From: Miscanthus floridulus
Taxonomy: Eukaryota; Streptophyta; Magnoliopsida; Poales; Poaceae
NCBI RefSeq assembly: GCF_019320115.1
Contig: NC_089584.1
Coordinates: forward strand, 109,173,891-109,237,890
Reading direction: 5' to 3'
DNA: 64,000 nucleotides
Shown: positions 12,230-23,650 of the stretch, piece by piece
Layout of the letters: every line of letters begins with the position of its first letter
Position numbering within the stretch: the stretch's first letter is position 1
The notes under the pieces: model-generated
Told to the model about the DNA's origin: nothing
Seen by the model: the letters and a program-made list of their open reading frames with translations, nothing else
The model's database searches: none
Position numbers and translations under genes: made by a program

Positions 12230-12635
12230 GGGACCGGACGCTGGGGTCCTACGTCCGGTCAGTGGAAGCAATGAAAACGCTGGCGTTGGTCTTCGACCGG
12301 ACGCTGGGTCACTTAATGACCGGACGCTGATGGAGTACATCCGGTCCTGCTAACATGGCAGCACACAGTGAAGAGAGTGACTGACCGAACGCTGGGTGAG
12401 TCCGGTCAAGGGTGATCGGACGCGTCCGATCGTGAAAAATTGTCTTTGGATGCTTACTGGAAATGACCGGACGCTGAGGTCCTGCGTCCGGTCACTTCGA
12501 AGCAACGCGTCTGGTCACAACTTAAATGCACTGATGACCGTTGAGATCGGACGATCAGCATTTGAAGCAGGGGCCACATGGCGTGCATCGCACGACCGGA
12601 CGCTGAGGTCCAGCGTCTGGTCGATCTGACCAGCG
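12230..12635. repeat. Array of GACCGGACGCTG motifs in direct and inverted orientation inside the solo LTR
   Basis: At least six copies of GACCGGACGCTG or one-base variants occur at about 12233, 12296, 12320, 12382, 12467 and 12595. Several are followed within 5-15 bases by the inverted partner (AGCGTCCGGTC or TGCGTCCGGTC), making short palindromes. The array sits in the presumed U3 part upstream of the TATA-like box at 12696, where enhancer-type repeats are common in LTRs. Confidence 0.8.
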
Positions 12636-13466
12636 CGTCCGGTTGTCCCGTTTTTCAGTGGACCGAGGAGCCAACGACTCTATTCGTGAAGGCTCTCTAT
12701 TTAAGCCCTATGGCTGGCTCAAGCTCACTCTCTTGTCCATTTGCATTGACATAGCAACCTTGTGAGCTTAGCTAAAGTCCTCCCACTCATCTCCATCATA
12801 GATTCATCATCTTTGTGAGATTGAGAGTGAATCCAAGTGCATTGCTTAAGTGTTTGTATCTAGAGGCACTTGGTGTTCGTGTTTCGCTGTGGGATTTGCT
12901 TGTTACTCTTAGTGGTTGCCGCCACCTAGACGGCTTGGAGCAGCGAGGATCGTCGAGCGGAGGTTGATGATTGTCTACGGCTCCGATCTTAGTGATTGTG
13001 AGGGGGTTCTTGACATTTCCCCGATGGAGAGCCAAAATATACTCTAGTGAATTGCTCGTGACTTGTGTGATCCTTATCTTGTGTTGGTTGTGCGGCACCC
13101 TATTGAGGGTTTGACGTGTGATGCCAATTAGCGCGTGAACCTCTAAGTGAGTGAATCACCACAATGAGGACTAGTTTGCCGGCAAGCAAATGAACCTCGG
13201 TAAAAATCATTGTGTCATCATTTGATTTCGAGGTGATTGGTCTTCATTGGTATTCATTCTTGTGATTGATTGCTTCACTCCTCGACTTGGCGGTATAACC
13301 ATCTTGCTCACTCTCTTTACATTACCGCAAACTAGTTGTCAAGCTCTTTAATGTAGCTAGTTGTGAGAGCTTGTTAGTTTGGTTAGTGTAGCTCTTTAGT
13401 TAGCATTTGAGAGCACGCTAACTTAATGTAGTGACATAGATATTGTGTGGATAGAAACATGTCAAC

Positions 13467-13588
13467 GTGTTCGGCTGGTCACATTCTAGCTTGTTTCAAC
13501 TTGTTTTAGCTTATTCTCTCTCATAGAACACTATTAAATCAGTCAAAATCAGCCGAAATTAGCCACAACTGGATTAGCCGAACAAGGT
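13467..13588. mobile_element. Small MITE (TTCGGCTGG...CCGAACAAGG) nested in the solo LTR
   Basis: About 120 bp starting GTGTTCGGCTGG and ending TTAGCCGAACAAGG, with an internal CTCTCTCATAGAACACTATT segment like other small hairpin MITEs in this window. No coding capacity. Ends are approximate. Confidence 0.5.
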
Positions 13589-13745
13589 CTATATAAACTA
13601 GAATTGTGGTAGGTGGCTTACAATTTTAGTAGGCTAGCGCAACACTTGCTTTGCCTCATAATTGTCTAACCGGCTTGTTAAGTGTTGTTGTAGAAATTTT
13701 TAATAGCCTATTCACCCTCCTCTACCATTAGGACCTTTCAGCCGC

Positions 13746-14940
13746 GCCCGCAGGGGGTCTCAACCGCACCATGCCCGTGTTAGTGGTTCGCAGCAAGCCG
13801 GTCGTTCTCCATAGCCAGGTTCTACATCTCCCCGTGTTGTGCCACAAGCTTCTGCTACAGGACCTCCGGCGGGACCAACGGAGGCAGCATGTATGGGGAC
13901 AGACCACGTGCGCCAGCGCGGACGTGACCCTGTGCATCGTCCGGTGGAGCGCTGCCGCCAGCTTACCAGCCGACGCCTCCAAGGCTCCTACCCTAGTTCT
14001 CTCTTCCTCACTCAACAGCCCTACATTGAGATCTACTTTTTCAACACTAGATAAAACAATTACAACTTATGTCTAACACAGATGAAACAATTGGAACATA
14101 CACTTACAACGTAGCCATTGCAAACATATACAACATCCAGATAAACACACTTGCAATATACGTCAGAAACAGATGAAACATGTGGAACATGTTGTTGCAA
14201 CATATGTGTGTAACATATGCAAATGTCCAGATCAAAACGCTCGCAATATACGTTTAGAACAGATGAAACATTTTGAACAAACGCTTATAATATGCCTATG
14301 AAACACTTCAACATATGCAACATCCCATATCTACTTTTGCAACATCCATAAGAACAATTGCAACATCCCTTTGAAACGACTGGAACACCTGAAATATACA
14401 TTTACAACATAGAGCAGAGCCTGGTCCGATCGATTCCAGCCGCTGGGGTGGGAGCCGACGGTGAGCAGCGGTGCGTGAGCACCACTAGCATCCGGTCGTG
14501 CTCGGGCGTGCTCGTGGGTGCCCTTGGCTCGGTTGGGGACGACCTGAGGTGCTCCGACACGTGCGCCCAACGGCGATCGGCATGAGCAGCTGCAACGAGG
14601 TTTCCCAGCAGCCTTGGGGTTGAGGAACAGGATGGGGGCGCTCTGCTACCATTGTACACGAGATAGAGAGCGAGAGATGAGGAGAGCGAGGCAGCGCACA
14701 CGCACATGATGGGGCGTGCGGCGGACGGACCGCGTGAGGCGCAGGTCGAATCCGCGTGGGCCGGGCACGCCACTAGCGGAGCGAGTGACGGGAGACAGCA
14801 GTATCGCGAATGAGGCGCACGTCGCAGACAGGAGCAAACAGCGTGGGCGGAAGCTGCGAGGCAGAGTGTGGTACGCGGGCGCCCACCTGGAAGCATTATC
14901 GATTTGAGTTTGTAAAGAGTTTCACACAAATCAAATAATT
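13746..14940. repeat. Degenerate AACAT/GAAACA repeat block and GC-rich flank
   Basis: From about 14045 to 14420 the sequence is built of degenerate units such as GATGAAACA, TGGAACAT, TTGCAATATACG and CAACATATGC. Together they look like the subterminal repeats of a large DNA transposon. The following 14430-14900 is GC-rich. With 10975-11733 it appears to be one older element cut in two by the solo LTR. I could not identify terminal inverted repeats or a transposase, so the class is unknown. Open frames here are not recognisable. Confidence 0.45.
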
Positions 14941-14967
14941 CTCAGATGAGCTTATAAGGTGTCGTAA

Positions 14968-15007
14968 TGGGCCAAATCTGCATTTCGTTCTGGGCCCATG
15001 AAGCCCA
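14968..15007. promoter_or_regulatory. Three site II (TGGGCY) elements upstream of plastid L13
   Basis: TGGGCC at 14968-14973, TGGGCC within TGGGCCCA at 14991-14998, and AGCCCA (reverse TGGGCT) at 15002-15007, all 130-170 bp before the ATG at 15137. Clusters of site II elements are typical of plant ribosomal-protein and other housekeeping promoters bound by TCP factors. There is no clear TATA box, also typical. Confidence 0.6.
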
Positions 15008-15136
15008 TATATGTCTTGTTAACCTTCCCTGTTCTGTCTCCTATCCCCTTATCCGCTCTACGCTCCCCACCTCGCCTAAACCAACCGTCTGAGACACCAC
15101 CACATCCTCCTCCTGCTGCTCGCTCGCCGTGCCGCA

Positions 15137-17195
15137 ATGGCTACGGCCGTCGCCTCCCCTACGTTCCTCTCCTCCGCCTTCGCCCCGCGGCACCACCGCC
15201 GCCTGACCCGGCTCGCGGGCCCGCGCCGGGCTGCCCCGGTGGGACTGGCCGTGCGGTGCGAGAAGAGCGACAAGCAGAAGAGGCAGCCGCTCTCCACGCT
15301 CGTGCCCCGCGAGCAGCGCTTCATGTTCGAGGGAGACGAGCTCTGCGGCCCCGTACGGCGCCCTCTCTTTCCTCTCTTGAAACAATGTGCACACTTCCAC
15401 AGCTCGTTTACAGAATCGTAGCCCTGGACTGACTGTCTATCCCAGTTTGTTCATGTTTCACCGAGGTCACCTTAATCCACCTCAGATTAGCCTTTTATGT
15501 GCATGATGATGAGTAATCAAGTTACAATATTACTGCTTACATTATATATGTTATCTGCCATGAGCCAACACATCCAAAATTAGCCATGGGCTGTTTATGG
15601 TGAGAGAGAATTCAGTAGAAATGAGCTTAATAGGAGATGGAAGTCAAAGTAAATTGATGTCGTATGAGAAATTACATTTTCGTACTACATGTGCGATGGT
15701 TGCCCACCAGCCTGTTCATAATTGCTACTGTTTAGGATCAGTTAGTATGGGCACAATGTGAACGGTTCGTTGGTACCATGCCTTGTTCTTTCTTCTTATG
15801 AATTACTCCACTAGTACCTGAGTCTCACTGAAATCTGATTGAGTAGTTAATTTGCAGGACATATGGAATACAACCTGGTATCCTAAGGCTGCAGATCACG
15901 TAACCACAGAGAAGACATGGTATGTTGTTGATGCAACAGACAAGATTCTAGGCAGGCTAGCATCCACCATTGCAGTACATATCAGGGGAAAGAATGAACC
16001 CACTTACACTCCCAGTGTGGACATGGGAGCTTTTGTTATTGTGGTAAGCATCCTCTCAATACCTATAGTGTTAGTATACCCGCTATGGTATTCTACTTCC
16101 CTCAGGTTATTTGATACTGAGGCGAATAAGCTTCCGCAAATAATCTTGAAACTGTGGTTGTGTTTAGAATAGTCCTTTTGTGACTGGTGTATCTCTGAAG
16201 GCTCATTGCCACATAGATGCTATGCATTATTGTGCTACTATGCTGAAAATCTTTAACAACTTTTTATGTTCACATAGGTCAATGCAGAGAAGGTTGCTGT
16301 TTCTGGTAAAAAGCGGTCGCAAAAGCTCTATAGGAGGCACTCTGGACGGCCTGGAGGGATGAAAGAAGAAACTTTTGACCAACTTCAGAAAAGAATTCCA
16401 GAGAGAATCGTCGAACATGCGGTTCGTGGCATGCTCCCCAAGGGCAGGGTAAGGCACCATCTTGTACTTAGCTGATTGCCTCAGGTCTACATGTTCTCTT
16501 TCTCATTTTAGTGCGCATGTTGTAATGTATACCAAATATGAAAATGACAACTGAATTTCTGGGTGACCTTTCTTTTGAGGCCCCAAAAATTACAACTTGA
16601 TATTAGTTAGCAGCTGTGGAAGTATATTTGAGATTGAGAATTACGATGGTTAATGGTGAAGTGTATTGGGGTCAAAGTGTTGCTCATGCATCAGCATCTG
16701 CCCCCGAGTGAAAATGTGACTTTCAGAATAAATCACAGGACTAAATTCAAGGGAATGCTGTTGTTGAAGAAAATTAATAAAAGACGGAATAAGTTAATTA
16801 TTTTTTTCAACCTTTTTCGCAAAAGTGTGCTGTGTGAACTCCCGAAAAATTGCCTTTTAACCTTTTCTTGCAAAAGAAATTGCTTCTTAGTTCAATTGTT
16901 GGGTAGTACGGATGCAGTTGCTGAAACTCATATTCTGGCAGGCAAATATCTTGTTATGTGAAGGATTCCCCCTTGCCATTCTATTCTTCAAGTTGATGAC
17001 AAATTTAATTTAACTTAGTTTCATAATATGCTATTACTTATTCTATTTATTCTGCTCATCTTTTTGGACATTTTGCAGCTGGGAAGAAGATTATTTACCC
17101 ACCTCAAGGTTTACAAAGGGGCAGAACATCCGCACGAGGCTCAAAAACCTGTCCCACTCCCGATCAGGGATAAAAGAATACAAAAAACTGGCTAG
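15137..17195 (+). CDS. RPL13: 50S ribosomal protein L13, chloroplast precursor (bL13c)
   Basis: Nuclear gene for the plastid large-subunit protein L13. Four exons: 15137-15352, 15858-16043, 16278-16448 and 17079-17195. All are GT-AG and in frame, giving 229 residues. Residues 1 to about 46 form a transit peptide: Ala/Ser/Arg-rich, almost no acidic residues, ending near [10 protein letters not shown]. The mature part carries the full L13 fold: [19 protein letters not shown] at the start, then [33 protein letters not shown], and the family signature [20 protein letters not shown] (spanning exons 3 and 4), followed by [15 protein letters not shown]. Length and intron positions look normal and no defect is seen. 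The protein acts in plastid translation after import. Site II promoter elements upstream fit constitutive, growth-linked expression. Confidence 0.95.
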
Positions 17196-18508
17196 AGAAT
17201 CCCATCAATTGAAAAGTATGCAGTGACGAATTCCTCCCCAGAAGGTTTTGCCCTTTTGTTTGGAAAATGCCATCCTCATAGTCATGCCTCTGGCCAGGGG
17301 GGAGTATAAATCCTTTTTGTAATTTGGATGTTTACCAAAGCATGAAATTCAGTCATATTTCTGTCAATGAGTAGTCATGTGATATGGTACGGTTTAAATC
17401 AACCTAAAATCTCTATTTTCCAGTTGTTTGTAATTTTGACCTGATACGATATGAGCTGTAGATGTTTCATTGTTCGGCCTGCAACTTAAATTTGGAAGGT
17501 GCCATCTGGACATACGGGGATTGATCGGACTGTTTTCATAACCAATTTTCTTGGGTGGCGGGGTGTGGTATTTTCTTCTGTGTTTGTAGAATAGTCATGT
17601 GCTTCCTCATGTGACCTCTATATGTTGGGGTAAAAGTCTTGGGAAAGAGTGCTTCCTTCTATGGCCTTTTATGTAGGAACTGTAGGAGTGATAAGAAGGA
17701 TGCTGATCGAAATTTCTATAAGGAATGATTTATTAAGGGAATCCTGGATAACTGAAGATTTGTTTTAAGTGGGGCTCTTTATCCCCTAAAATTGTTTTTA
17801 CACTAAAGGGATCCCTCGATAGGGAGCACAAGCGATGCAAGCAACAGGAGGACAAGACAAGCCAATGGGATGAAAGCCCCAAGAAAAAGAAAAGAAAAAA
17901 AAATCTATCTCTACGTTCATTTACTTTTTCGGTGGATCCTAAACATGAGCTCTTGACCTCGTGTTAGTTCCTAATCCATAGCAACAAAGCACGCTTTCTC
18001 AAAATAAATTAACTTTTAGAATCATCTTAAGTCAAGCTATCAGTTTGGCTAACTTTATAGCAAAGAATAACAATATTTATGACACCAAATGATGAGACTA
18101 TAGAAATCTATTTTATGAGGTATCTTAGGGTATTAATTTGATGTTATAATATCAGTATTTTTTCTATAAGTTTGATAAAACTAAAAATGACTTAGCTTAG
18201 GATAACTATAGAAATTAATTTATTTTTGGAATCAAGGAAATCTCTACACCTAAAAATACCACAACGTCATAATGCTAACGCGTCCACGTCCAATAAGAGT
18301 TGAAGTTGCAGTCAGAATCGAAAATGAACATCGTTATGGCAAACTGCAGTGAAATAATATCGACTATAGGCCTGGGTCATTTGTTGGTGCGAATTGGGCT
18401 TGTGAGGGCCCAGAGAGAAAGAGAGAGTCTGAATCCGATTGTACTCCTGTCATGTGACTAGACTACGAGTTGGTTGCGTTCCTTGCTGCTACGTGCTACA
18501 TAAAGCAA
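17196..18508. other. 3' flank of RPL13 and intergenic DNA
   Basis: The first few hundred bases should be the L13 3' UTR. The rest is AT-rich with no open frame of note. A short run of A and AG occurs near 17876-17905. Nothing else recognised. Confidence 0.4.
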
Positions 18509-18752
18509 CGCTTTGTTTAGTTTCACCCTAAATTCTCAAAAAGTGTTACAGTATCTATCACATCGAATGTTTATGGCCTGTGTATGAAGCATTAAATATA
18601 GACGAAAAAAAACTAATTGCACAGTTTGGTGGGAAATTGCGAGATGAACGTTTTGAGCCTAATTAGTCCATGATTGAATACTAATTGTCAAATAAAAACG
18701 AAAATGCTACAGTAACCCCAAATTCCAACTTCCTGAGACTAAACATGCGCTA
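18509..18752. mobile_element. MITE of the TTTAGTT...AACTAAAC family, copy 1
   Basis: About 244 bp with the internal landmarks of a very common grass MITE: CACATCGAATGTTTA, GCATTAAATATAGACGAAAA, AACTAATTGCACAGTTT, CCTAATTAGTCCATGATT, AAAATGCTACAGTA. The same landmarks occur at 23411 and 36572. Ends TTTGTTTAG / CTAAACATGCGC are inverted. Target duplication is unclear here. Confidence 0.75.
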
Positions 18753-18782
18753 AAAAGTAATGGATTGAATTCGTACTAGGCT

Positions 18783-18885
18783 GGTCCGTTCGTTTAGCTG
18801 AAAAGTCAGACTAAAAAAATATTATTTACTAATTTATTATAAGAAAAAAAAATATTATACCATGATAAATTTAAGCGAACAGGAC
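18783..18885. mobile_element. Short hairpin MITE (GGTCCGTTCG...CGAACAGGACC)
   Basis: 103 bp with matching inverted ends GGTCCGTTCG and CGAACAGGACC. The middle contains an ATAAGAAAAAAAAATATTATACC stretch like related copies. One of about nine small MITEs of this type in the window. Confidence 0.65.
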
Positions 18886-18934
18886 CATCACATTCTTTGC
18901 TGCTACATAACGTTGAACTAAAGTTGATTGGCAT

Positions 18935-19072
18935 GTTCGGCTGTGCGTTGTAGCGCTAGCGCTGCTGCTACAGTTATATGTGAGAGGGAAAAAAAAACAG
19001 TTGCGGTAGCCGCAGCCGCAGGCGCTTTTCTCCTCTCATATATCACTATAGCAACAGCGCTAGACATGTCCT
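18935..19072. mobile_element. Foldback MITE with long inverted arms
   Basis: The arms at about 18952-18989 and 19033-19065 are imperfect inverted copies: TAGCGCTAGCGCTGCTGCTA against TCTAGCGCTGTTGCTATAG, each continuing into ATATGTGAGAGG-like sequence. The outer ends read GCATGTTCGGC and GACATGTCC. The whole unit would fold into a hairpin with a roughly 40-base loop. Confidence 0.6.
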
Positions 19073-19109
19073 CGACCATGTAAACTCCATCTTCATCTTC
19101 TCCTTGATC

Positions 19110-19118
19110 TATATAAGG
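19110..19118 (+). promoter_or_regulatory. TATATAAGG, possible TATA box upstream of the HSF gene
   Basis: A good TATA match on the plus strand 738 bp before the HSF ATG. A pyrimidine-rich CCTGCCCTCTCTTCTACA follows, as at many transcription starts. The distance implies a long leader or a 5' UTR intron. Because a MITE ends just upstream, this could be coincidental. Confidence 0.25.
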
Positions 19119-19855
19119 TTAGCCTGCCCTCTCTTCTACAGCAGAGTATGTTTTTAATTCGTTGCAGGAAAGTATGTTTTCAATTCGATTTCATTGTTTG
19201 ATAATTGTATAGATTTTTCAATATGTTTTTCTAATTCGCAAGCCACCTGTGTTATTATAGGCATAGCAAAAATTCATGACCTCAGATGTAACGCAAGTAC
19301 TTTATTAAGTAGAATACTCCGTCATAGACAAGCGGTGACAAGCTCCTTTTTCTCAGATCCGACGGTAGCGGATCACGCGGTCGCAGAGCGACGCGGCGCC
19401 AATGGTTGCACAGGCCACAGGACGAGGGCACAGTCAACCCGCCGGCGAAGTCAAGGGGAGAACCGGGAGAGGGATCCAACCACTCGCCCTGAGGGAGGCC
19501 CGATCTCGCACGGCTCCCCCATGCCATCGCCTCCACAAGCCGCGGCGCCTGAACGCGTCACTGCTTACCTAACCCAACCAGGAACCTCGCACTGACAGAC
19601 GGACGGACGTCGCCTGGCTCCGGCTCCGTCGAGGTCGAGGCCCACGCAGCAATCTGGAGTAGCCTTCTGGAAATTTCCACCAATCCGATTCCGAGCGGCA
19701 GAAAATTTCCCCTTCTCTCGGCCACCAACCAACCAAACCCAGCCTGAGCCACCGCCGCCTCGGATCACAATTCACACCTGGCATGCGCCGCCCCGCCGCC
19801 CGCGCCGCCGCAGCCTGAGGAGGAGCAGGTTGGAGGAGGCGGTGGTCTGGAGGGG

Positions 19856-21748
19856 ATGGAGGCGGGCGGCGGGGGCGCGTCCTCGCTGCCGCCCTTCCTG
19901 AGCAAGACGTACGAGATGGTGGACGACCCGGCCACGGACGCCGTCGTGGCGTGGACGCCGCCGGGGACCAGCTTCGTCGTCGCCAACCAGGCCGAGTTCT
20001 GCAGGGATCTGCTCCCCAAGTACTTCAAGCACAACAACTTCTCCAGCTTCGTGCGGCAGCTGAACACCTACGTAAGCCAGCACGGCGCGATCCTTCATTT
20101 TCTTCGCCCCGTCTCCCTCCCTCTCTGTCCACCTGCGGTTTTGGTCGATCGGGGTGCGTGGCGGCGCGATACTGTCAGCTATGGCTGTTGCGCCTTTGTG
20201 AAAACTCTACAATTTGGGTGCCGGATCATGTTATTAGCCTTATAATAGAACAGTTGTTTAGGGGTATCGTCTTAGGCCGAATGAATTGCTTCCTTGTTAT
20301 AACATAGCGTATTGGCAATTTGGCGATAGCTTTAATTCCATGTGTCCATTTTTGCCTTATATATCTATAGTATATGCTCAATTATCTTGGTGAGATGTTT
20401 TTCCTTTTCTAAATCCAACAGAACTAGTGTACGTTTTGACAAATGATGTGCTGTTAAGTGTTAACCCAACAGAATTAGTGTACCTTTTGGCAAATGAAGT
20501 GTTGTTGACGGTAAACGCTGTTGAAGTGGCATCTTTCTCCACACCCAAATTAAATCAAATAGAAACCAAAATGATTGAGGATGGTTTCTTCTGATTTATG
20601 AGCCTTGACGACTCATATTTCTATGATGTTGTGGTAACAGCTTCCTGCTTCTTCTTGTGTAGGGCTTTAGGAAAATTGATCCTGAACAATGGGAGTTTGC
20701 AAATGAGGATTTCATTAGGGGAGAACGGCACCGACTGAAAAATATACACAGGCGCAAGCCTATATTCAGCCATTCATCGCACACTAGTTCTGGACCGTTA
20801 GCAGATACTGAAAGGAGGGATTATGAGGAGGAGATCGAAAGGCTTAAGTTTGACAATGCAGCTCTGACCTCAGAGCTTGAAAATAATGCACAAAAGAAAC
20901 TTGTTACAGAGAAACGAATGCAGGAGCTAGAAGATAAGTTGATCTTTTTGGAGGATTGGCAGAAGAATCTGATGGCATATGTCAGGGATATTGTACAAGC
21001 ACCAGGATTTTTATCTAGCTTTGTGCAGCAACCTGATCATCACGGAAAGAAAAGGAGACTACCAATACCTATTTCTCTCCACCAAGACGCAAATACTGAG
21101 GGGAACCAGATTGTGCAAGGCGGCTTAACAAGCCCACCGGCTTGCAGGGAATCATTTGACAAAATGGAATCTTCCTTGAACTCATTGGAGAATTTCCTTC
21201 GGGAAGCGAGTGAAGCATTTAATATTTCATATGACGATGGTCTCCCTGGCCCTTCATCTGCTGTTGTTATCACGGAGCTCCATTCATCTGGAGAAAGTGA
21301 TCCTCATGTACCATCACCTGTGTCAAGGATGCATACATCTTCAGCTGGTGCAGGTGATTCGCTCTCTTCTCGTGATGTAACAGGGTCAACTAGCTGCGCA
21401 GAAAGTCCTCCCCTCCCTCAAATGCAGTCCTGTACAGATCCACGAACTAAGGTGTCTGAGATTGATGTTAATATGGAGCCTGCTGTTACAGAAACTGGTC
21501 TGTCAAGGGAGCAACCTGCCGAGGAGCCTCATGTAGCAACTGGGGTAAACGATGGCTTTTGGCAGCAGTTCCTCACGGAGCAGCCTGGTTCTGATGCACA
21601 TCAGGAGGCCCAATCTGAAAGGCGAGATGGAGAGGATAAAGGGGATCAGACGAGAATAGGAGATCGGGAAAAATTTTGGTGGGGAAAGAAGAATGTTGAA
21701 CAGATGACAGAGAAGCTGGGGCAGCTCACCTCGGTGGAGAAAACCTGA
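19856..21748 (+). CDS. HSFA4B: Heat-shock transcription factor, class A4
   Basis: Transcription activator of the plant class A4 HSF group, 433 residues, binding heat-shock elements as a trimer. Exon 1 is 19856-20071 and exon 2 is 20663-21748; the single GT-AG intron sits after residue 72 inside the DNA-binding domain, the conserved HSF position. DNA-binding domain: residues 12 to about 105 ([31 protein letters not shown], then [20 protein letters not shown]). HR-A/B coiled-coil oligomerisation region: about 130-180. Nuclear signal KKRRL is near residue 200. The block [15 protein letters not shown], typical of A4 factors, follows. The AHA activation motif [10 protein letters not shown] is at about 368-378, with a second aromatic block FWWGK near 410 and the export signal [10 protein letters not shown] near the C-terminus. 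Class A4 members are linked to oxidative stress, cadmium tolerance and cell-death control. The first 255 bases of exon 2 have no start codon of their own. A4b versus A4d is judged from memory. Confidence 0.93.
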
Positions 21749-22075
21749 CTGTTTGTATTTCTTGTAGCTGAAGAACAGTTAGTACAGAAACACATAGGAC
21801 GTTGGTGCCTCTGACATGTACTTTGCAGTGTATCATATCTTCGCCACCCGCACCTGATATGTTGACTGACATCGACTTCATACTTTTTCCCCTTGTACTT
21901 TGGCCGTGTTTAGAATGATGCAGAAACTAGTTGATATACTTTTGTTACGAGTGCTGCATTCATACTTGTTCAGTAGACACTTCCTGATACTGTTGTCCAC
22001 AGCTTCTATGATTTTTCAGGTTTGTAGACGTGGTTATCTATGTAGATGATAATATTCACTTTTTCTTGAATAGTA

Positions 22076-22220
22076 CTCCCTCAGTTCCAAATTATAATAC
22101 GTTTTGACTTTTTTAGATTCATAACTTTTGCTATGCACCTAGATACATGTTATGTCTAGATATAGTAAAAATTATGAATCTAGAAATGCCAAAACATCCT
22201 ATAATTTGGGATGGAGGAAG
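22076..22220. mobile_element. Stowaway-like MITE, TA target duplication
   Basis: 145 bp, ends CTCCCTCAGTTCC and GGGATGGAGGAAG, flanked by TA on both sides. Arms are long inverted repeats (AAATTATAATACGTTTTGAC against CCAAAACATCCTATAATTTG), typical of Stowaway (Tc1/mariner-derived) elements. Confidence 0.85.
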
Positions 22221-22373
22221 TAGTATCTATGTAGACTAAAGATCGAATTGCACTTCTGAAACATCATGTTTTTCATAGCCACACCTCTTCTGTCAGAATT
22301 TTCAAAGATGTGCTACCTCTCTTTCTTCATGTCTCATTTATTCATTTTATACTGTTTGCCCTGCTTAATTATA

Positions 22374-22616
22374 CTCCCTCTTTCCAAAAAATGCAATTTT
22401 AGATTTAAATCTAGTCAAAATTTCTTTAAATCTGACTAAATTTATAGAAAATATTATTCTCCAAATAAATTTATTATGAAAATATATTTCATGATTAATC
22501 CACTGTACTTATATGATATCATAAATGTTAGTGTTTTTTATCTATATATATTTGTTAAAATTTAAAATAGATTGTCTCTTGTAAAAAACGAAAAGTGCAT
22601 TCTTTTTTTGTTGGAG
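22374..22616. mobile_element. Stowaway-like MITE, right end degraded
   Basis: Starts TA|CTCCCTCTTTCC, with internal AAAAATGCAATTTTAGATTT matched by an inverted AAAACGAAAAGTGCATTCTTTTTTTG near the right end. The last bases (TTGGAGAGAG) no longer fit the canonical end, so the right limit is approximate. Confidence 0.65.
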
Positions 22617-23410
22617 AGAGATTGAATTTCCTATTGGTATAGAGCCAGAATGTTAAATCTTTTAGATTGTTTTCAGCTTTGTGGAATGATAGACCTTTAT
22701 TTTCGTTATGCCGGCCTGGGCGGCTTACGTCCCGAGTCCCGTTTTACCACAGGTTCTGCCCGGTGCGCAATCATATGGAATTATGGATCTGCTTCGTTCA
22801 AATGTTTAGAATATGGTGATTGCGTCGTCCTTCTTGCTCATGCCTGACCTAGCAACGTGGTGTGATGCATTGGGACTTTGGGAGGCAATGCTTCCCCTGC
22901 CTTCAGATTGCCCTTTCGGCCCACTGGCAGCATCTTCCCTGACCTGATCAACTTGCTGACGCTGACGCACCACGCACGGCACTGCTCCAGCGTCCACTAT
23001 ACTCAAGAAAGTACGGTGTACTGTATTTACGATGCGCCGGCTACAATTTCTAGTGTCCGTGTGTGTGTTCAGCCCACATGGCATACGGCTGCTGCACGAT
23101 TTGATCGTTGGGTGCGATGTCTCCAAGCTCCTGTTCTGCAGGACCTGAAGCCCGAGACGATGTTTGCAATTACAGGGGCCAGCGTGCCCATTGTGCATGG
23201 TAGGTAGATTAGCGTGCTGAGATGCACTTTGCATTCCCATGTTCGCAGATGCATTTTAAGGTGCCGCCACGCATGGTGCTGTGCAAAATACTCATCAGGA
23301 GTGCATGTATATGCACATCGGCTGTACCTACGCCGGTCCATGGTTTCAGCCTACTAGGCCATGATTTCTTTCTGTCCAGCAGAACATTCATGCTGGACAA
23401 ACGTCCAGTA

Positions 23411-23650
23411 AGGCCCGTTTAGTTCCACCCAAAAACCAAAAAATTTTGCGCATTATCTGTCACATCAAATCTTGCGGCACATGCATGGAGTACTAAATGT
23501 AGACGAAAAAAACTAATTACACAGTTCACCGAGAAATCGCGAGACGAAACTTTCGAACCTAATTAGTCCATAATTAGACACTAATTGCTAAATAACAACG
23601 AAAGTGCTACAGTAGCCAAAACCCAAAAAATTTTGGATCTAAACGCGCCC
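23411..23650. mobile_element. MITE of the TTTAGTT...AACTAAAC family, copy 2
   Basis: Ends GGCCCGTTTAGTTCC and GGATCTAAACGCGCCC are inverted, with TAA on both sides. Internal landmarks are shared with copies at 18509 and 36572 (CACATCAAATCTTGCGGCAC, TACTAAATGTAGACGAAAAA, AAAGTGCTACAGTAGCC). This copy has the clearest ends. Confidence 0.85.

Larger units (their letters stand above)
11734..13740. mobile_element. Solo LTR, 2007 bp, flanked by perfect 5-bp target duplication GCCGC
   Basis: Starts TGAAAG and ends CTTTCA, a perfect 6-bp inverted terminus with TG...CA ends. GCCGC lies on both sides (11729-11733 and 13741-13745). No gag or pol is present, so it is a solo LTR left by recombination. 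Internal landmarks fit a promoter-bearing LTR: CTATTTAAG near 12696-12704 as a TATA-like box, and a terminal stretch GCCTATTCACCCTCCTCTA. The latter resembles the LTR 3' ends of Maximus/SIRE-type copia elements in grasses (family from memory). It contains an array of GACCGGACGCTG motifs and a small MITE. Confidence 0.85.

Noticed and set aside
14402..14929. 175-residue minus-strand open frame
   Set aside because: Cys/Ser/Pro/Arg-rich reading of a GC-rich repeat flank, with no recognisable motif and no splice or promoter context.
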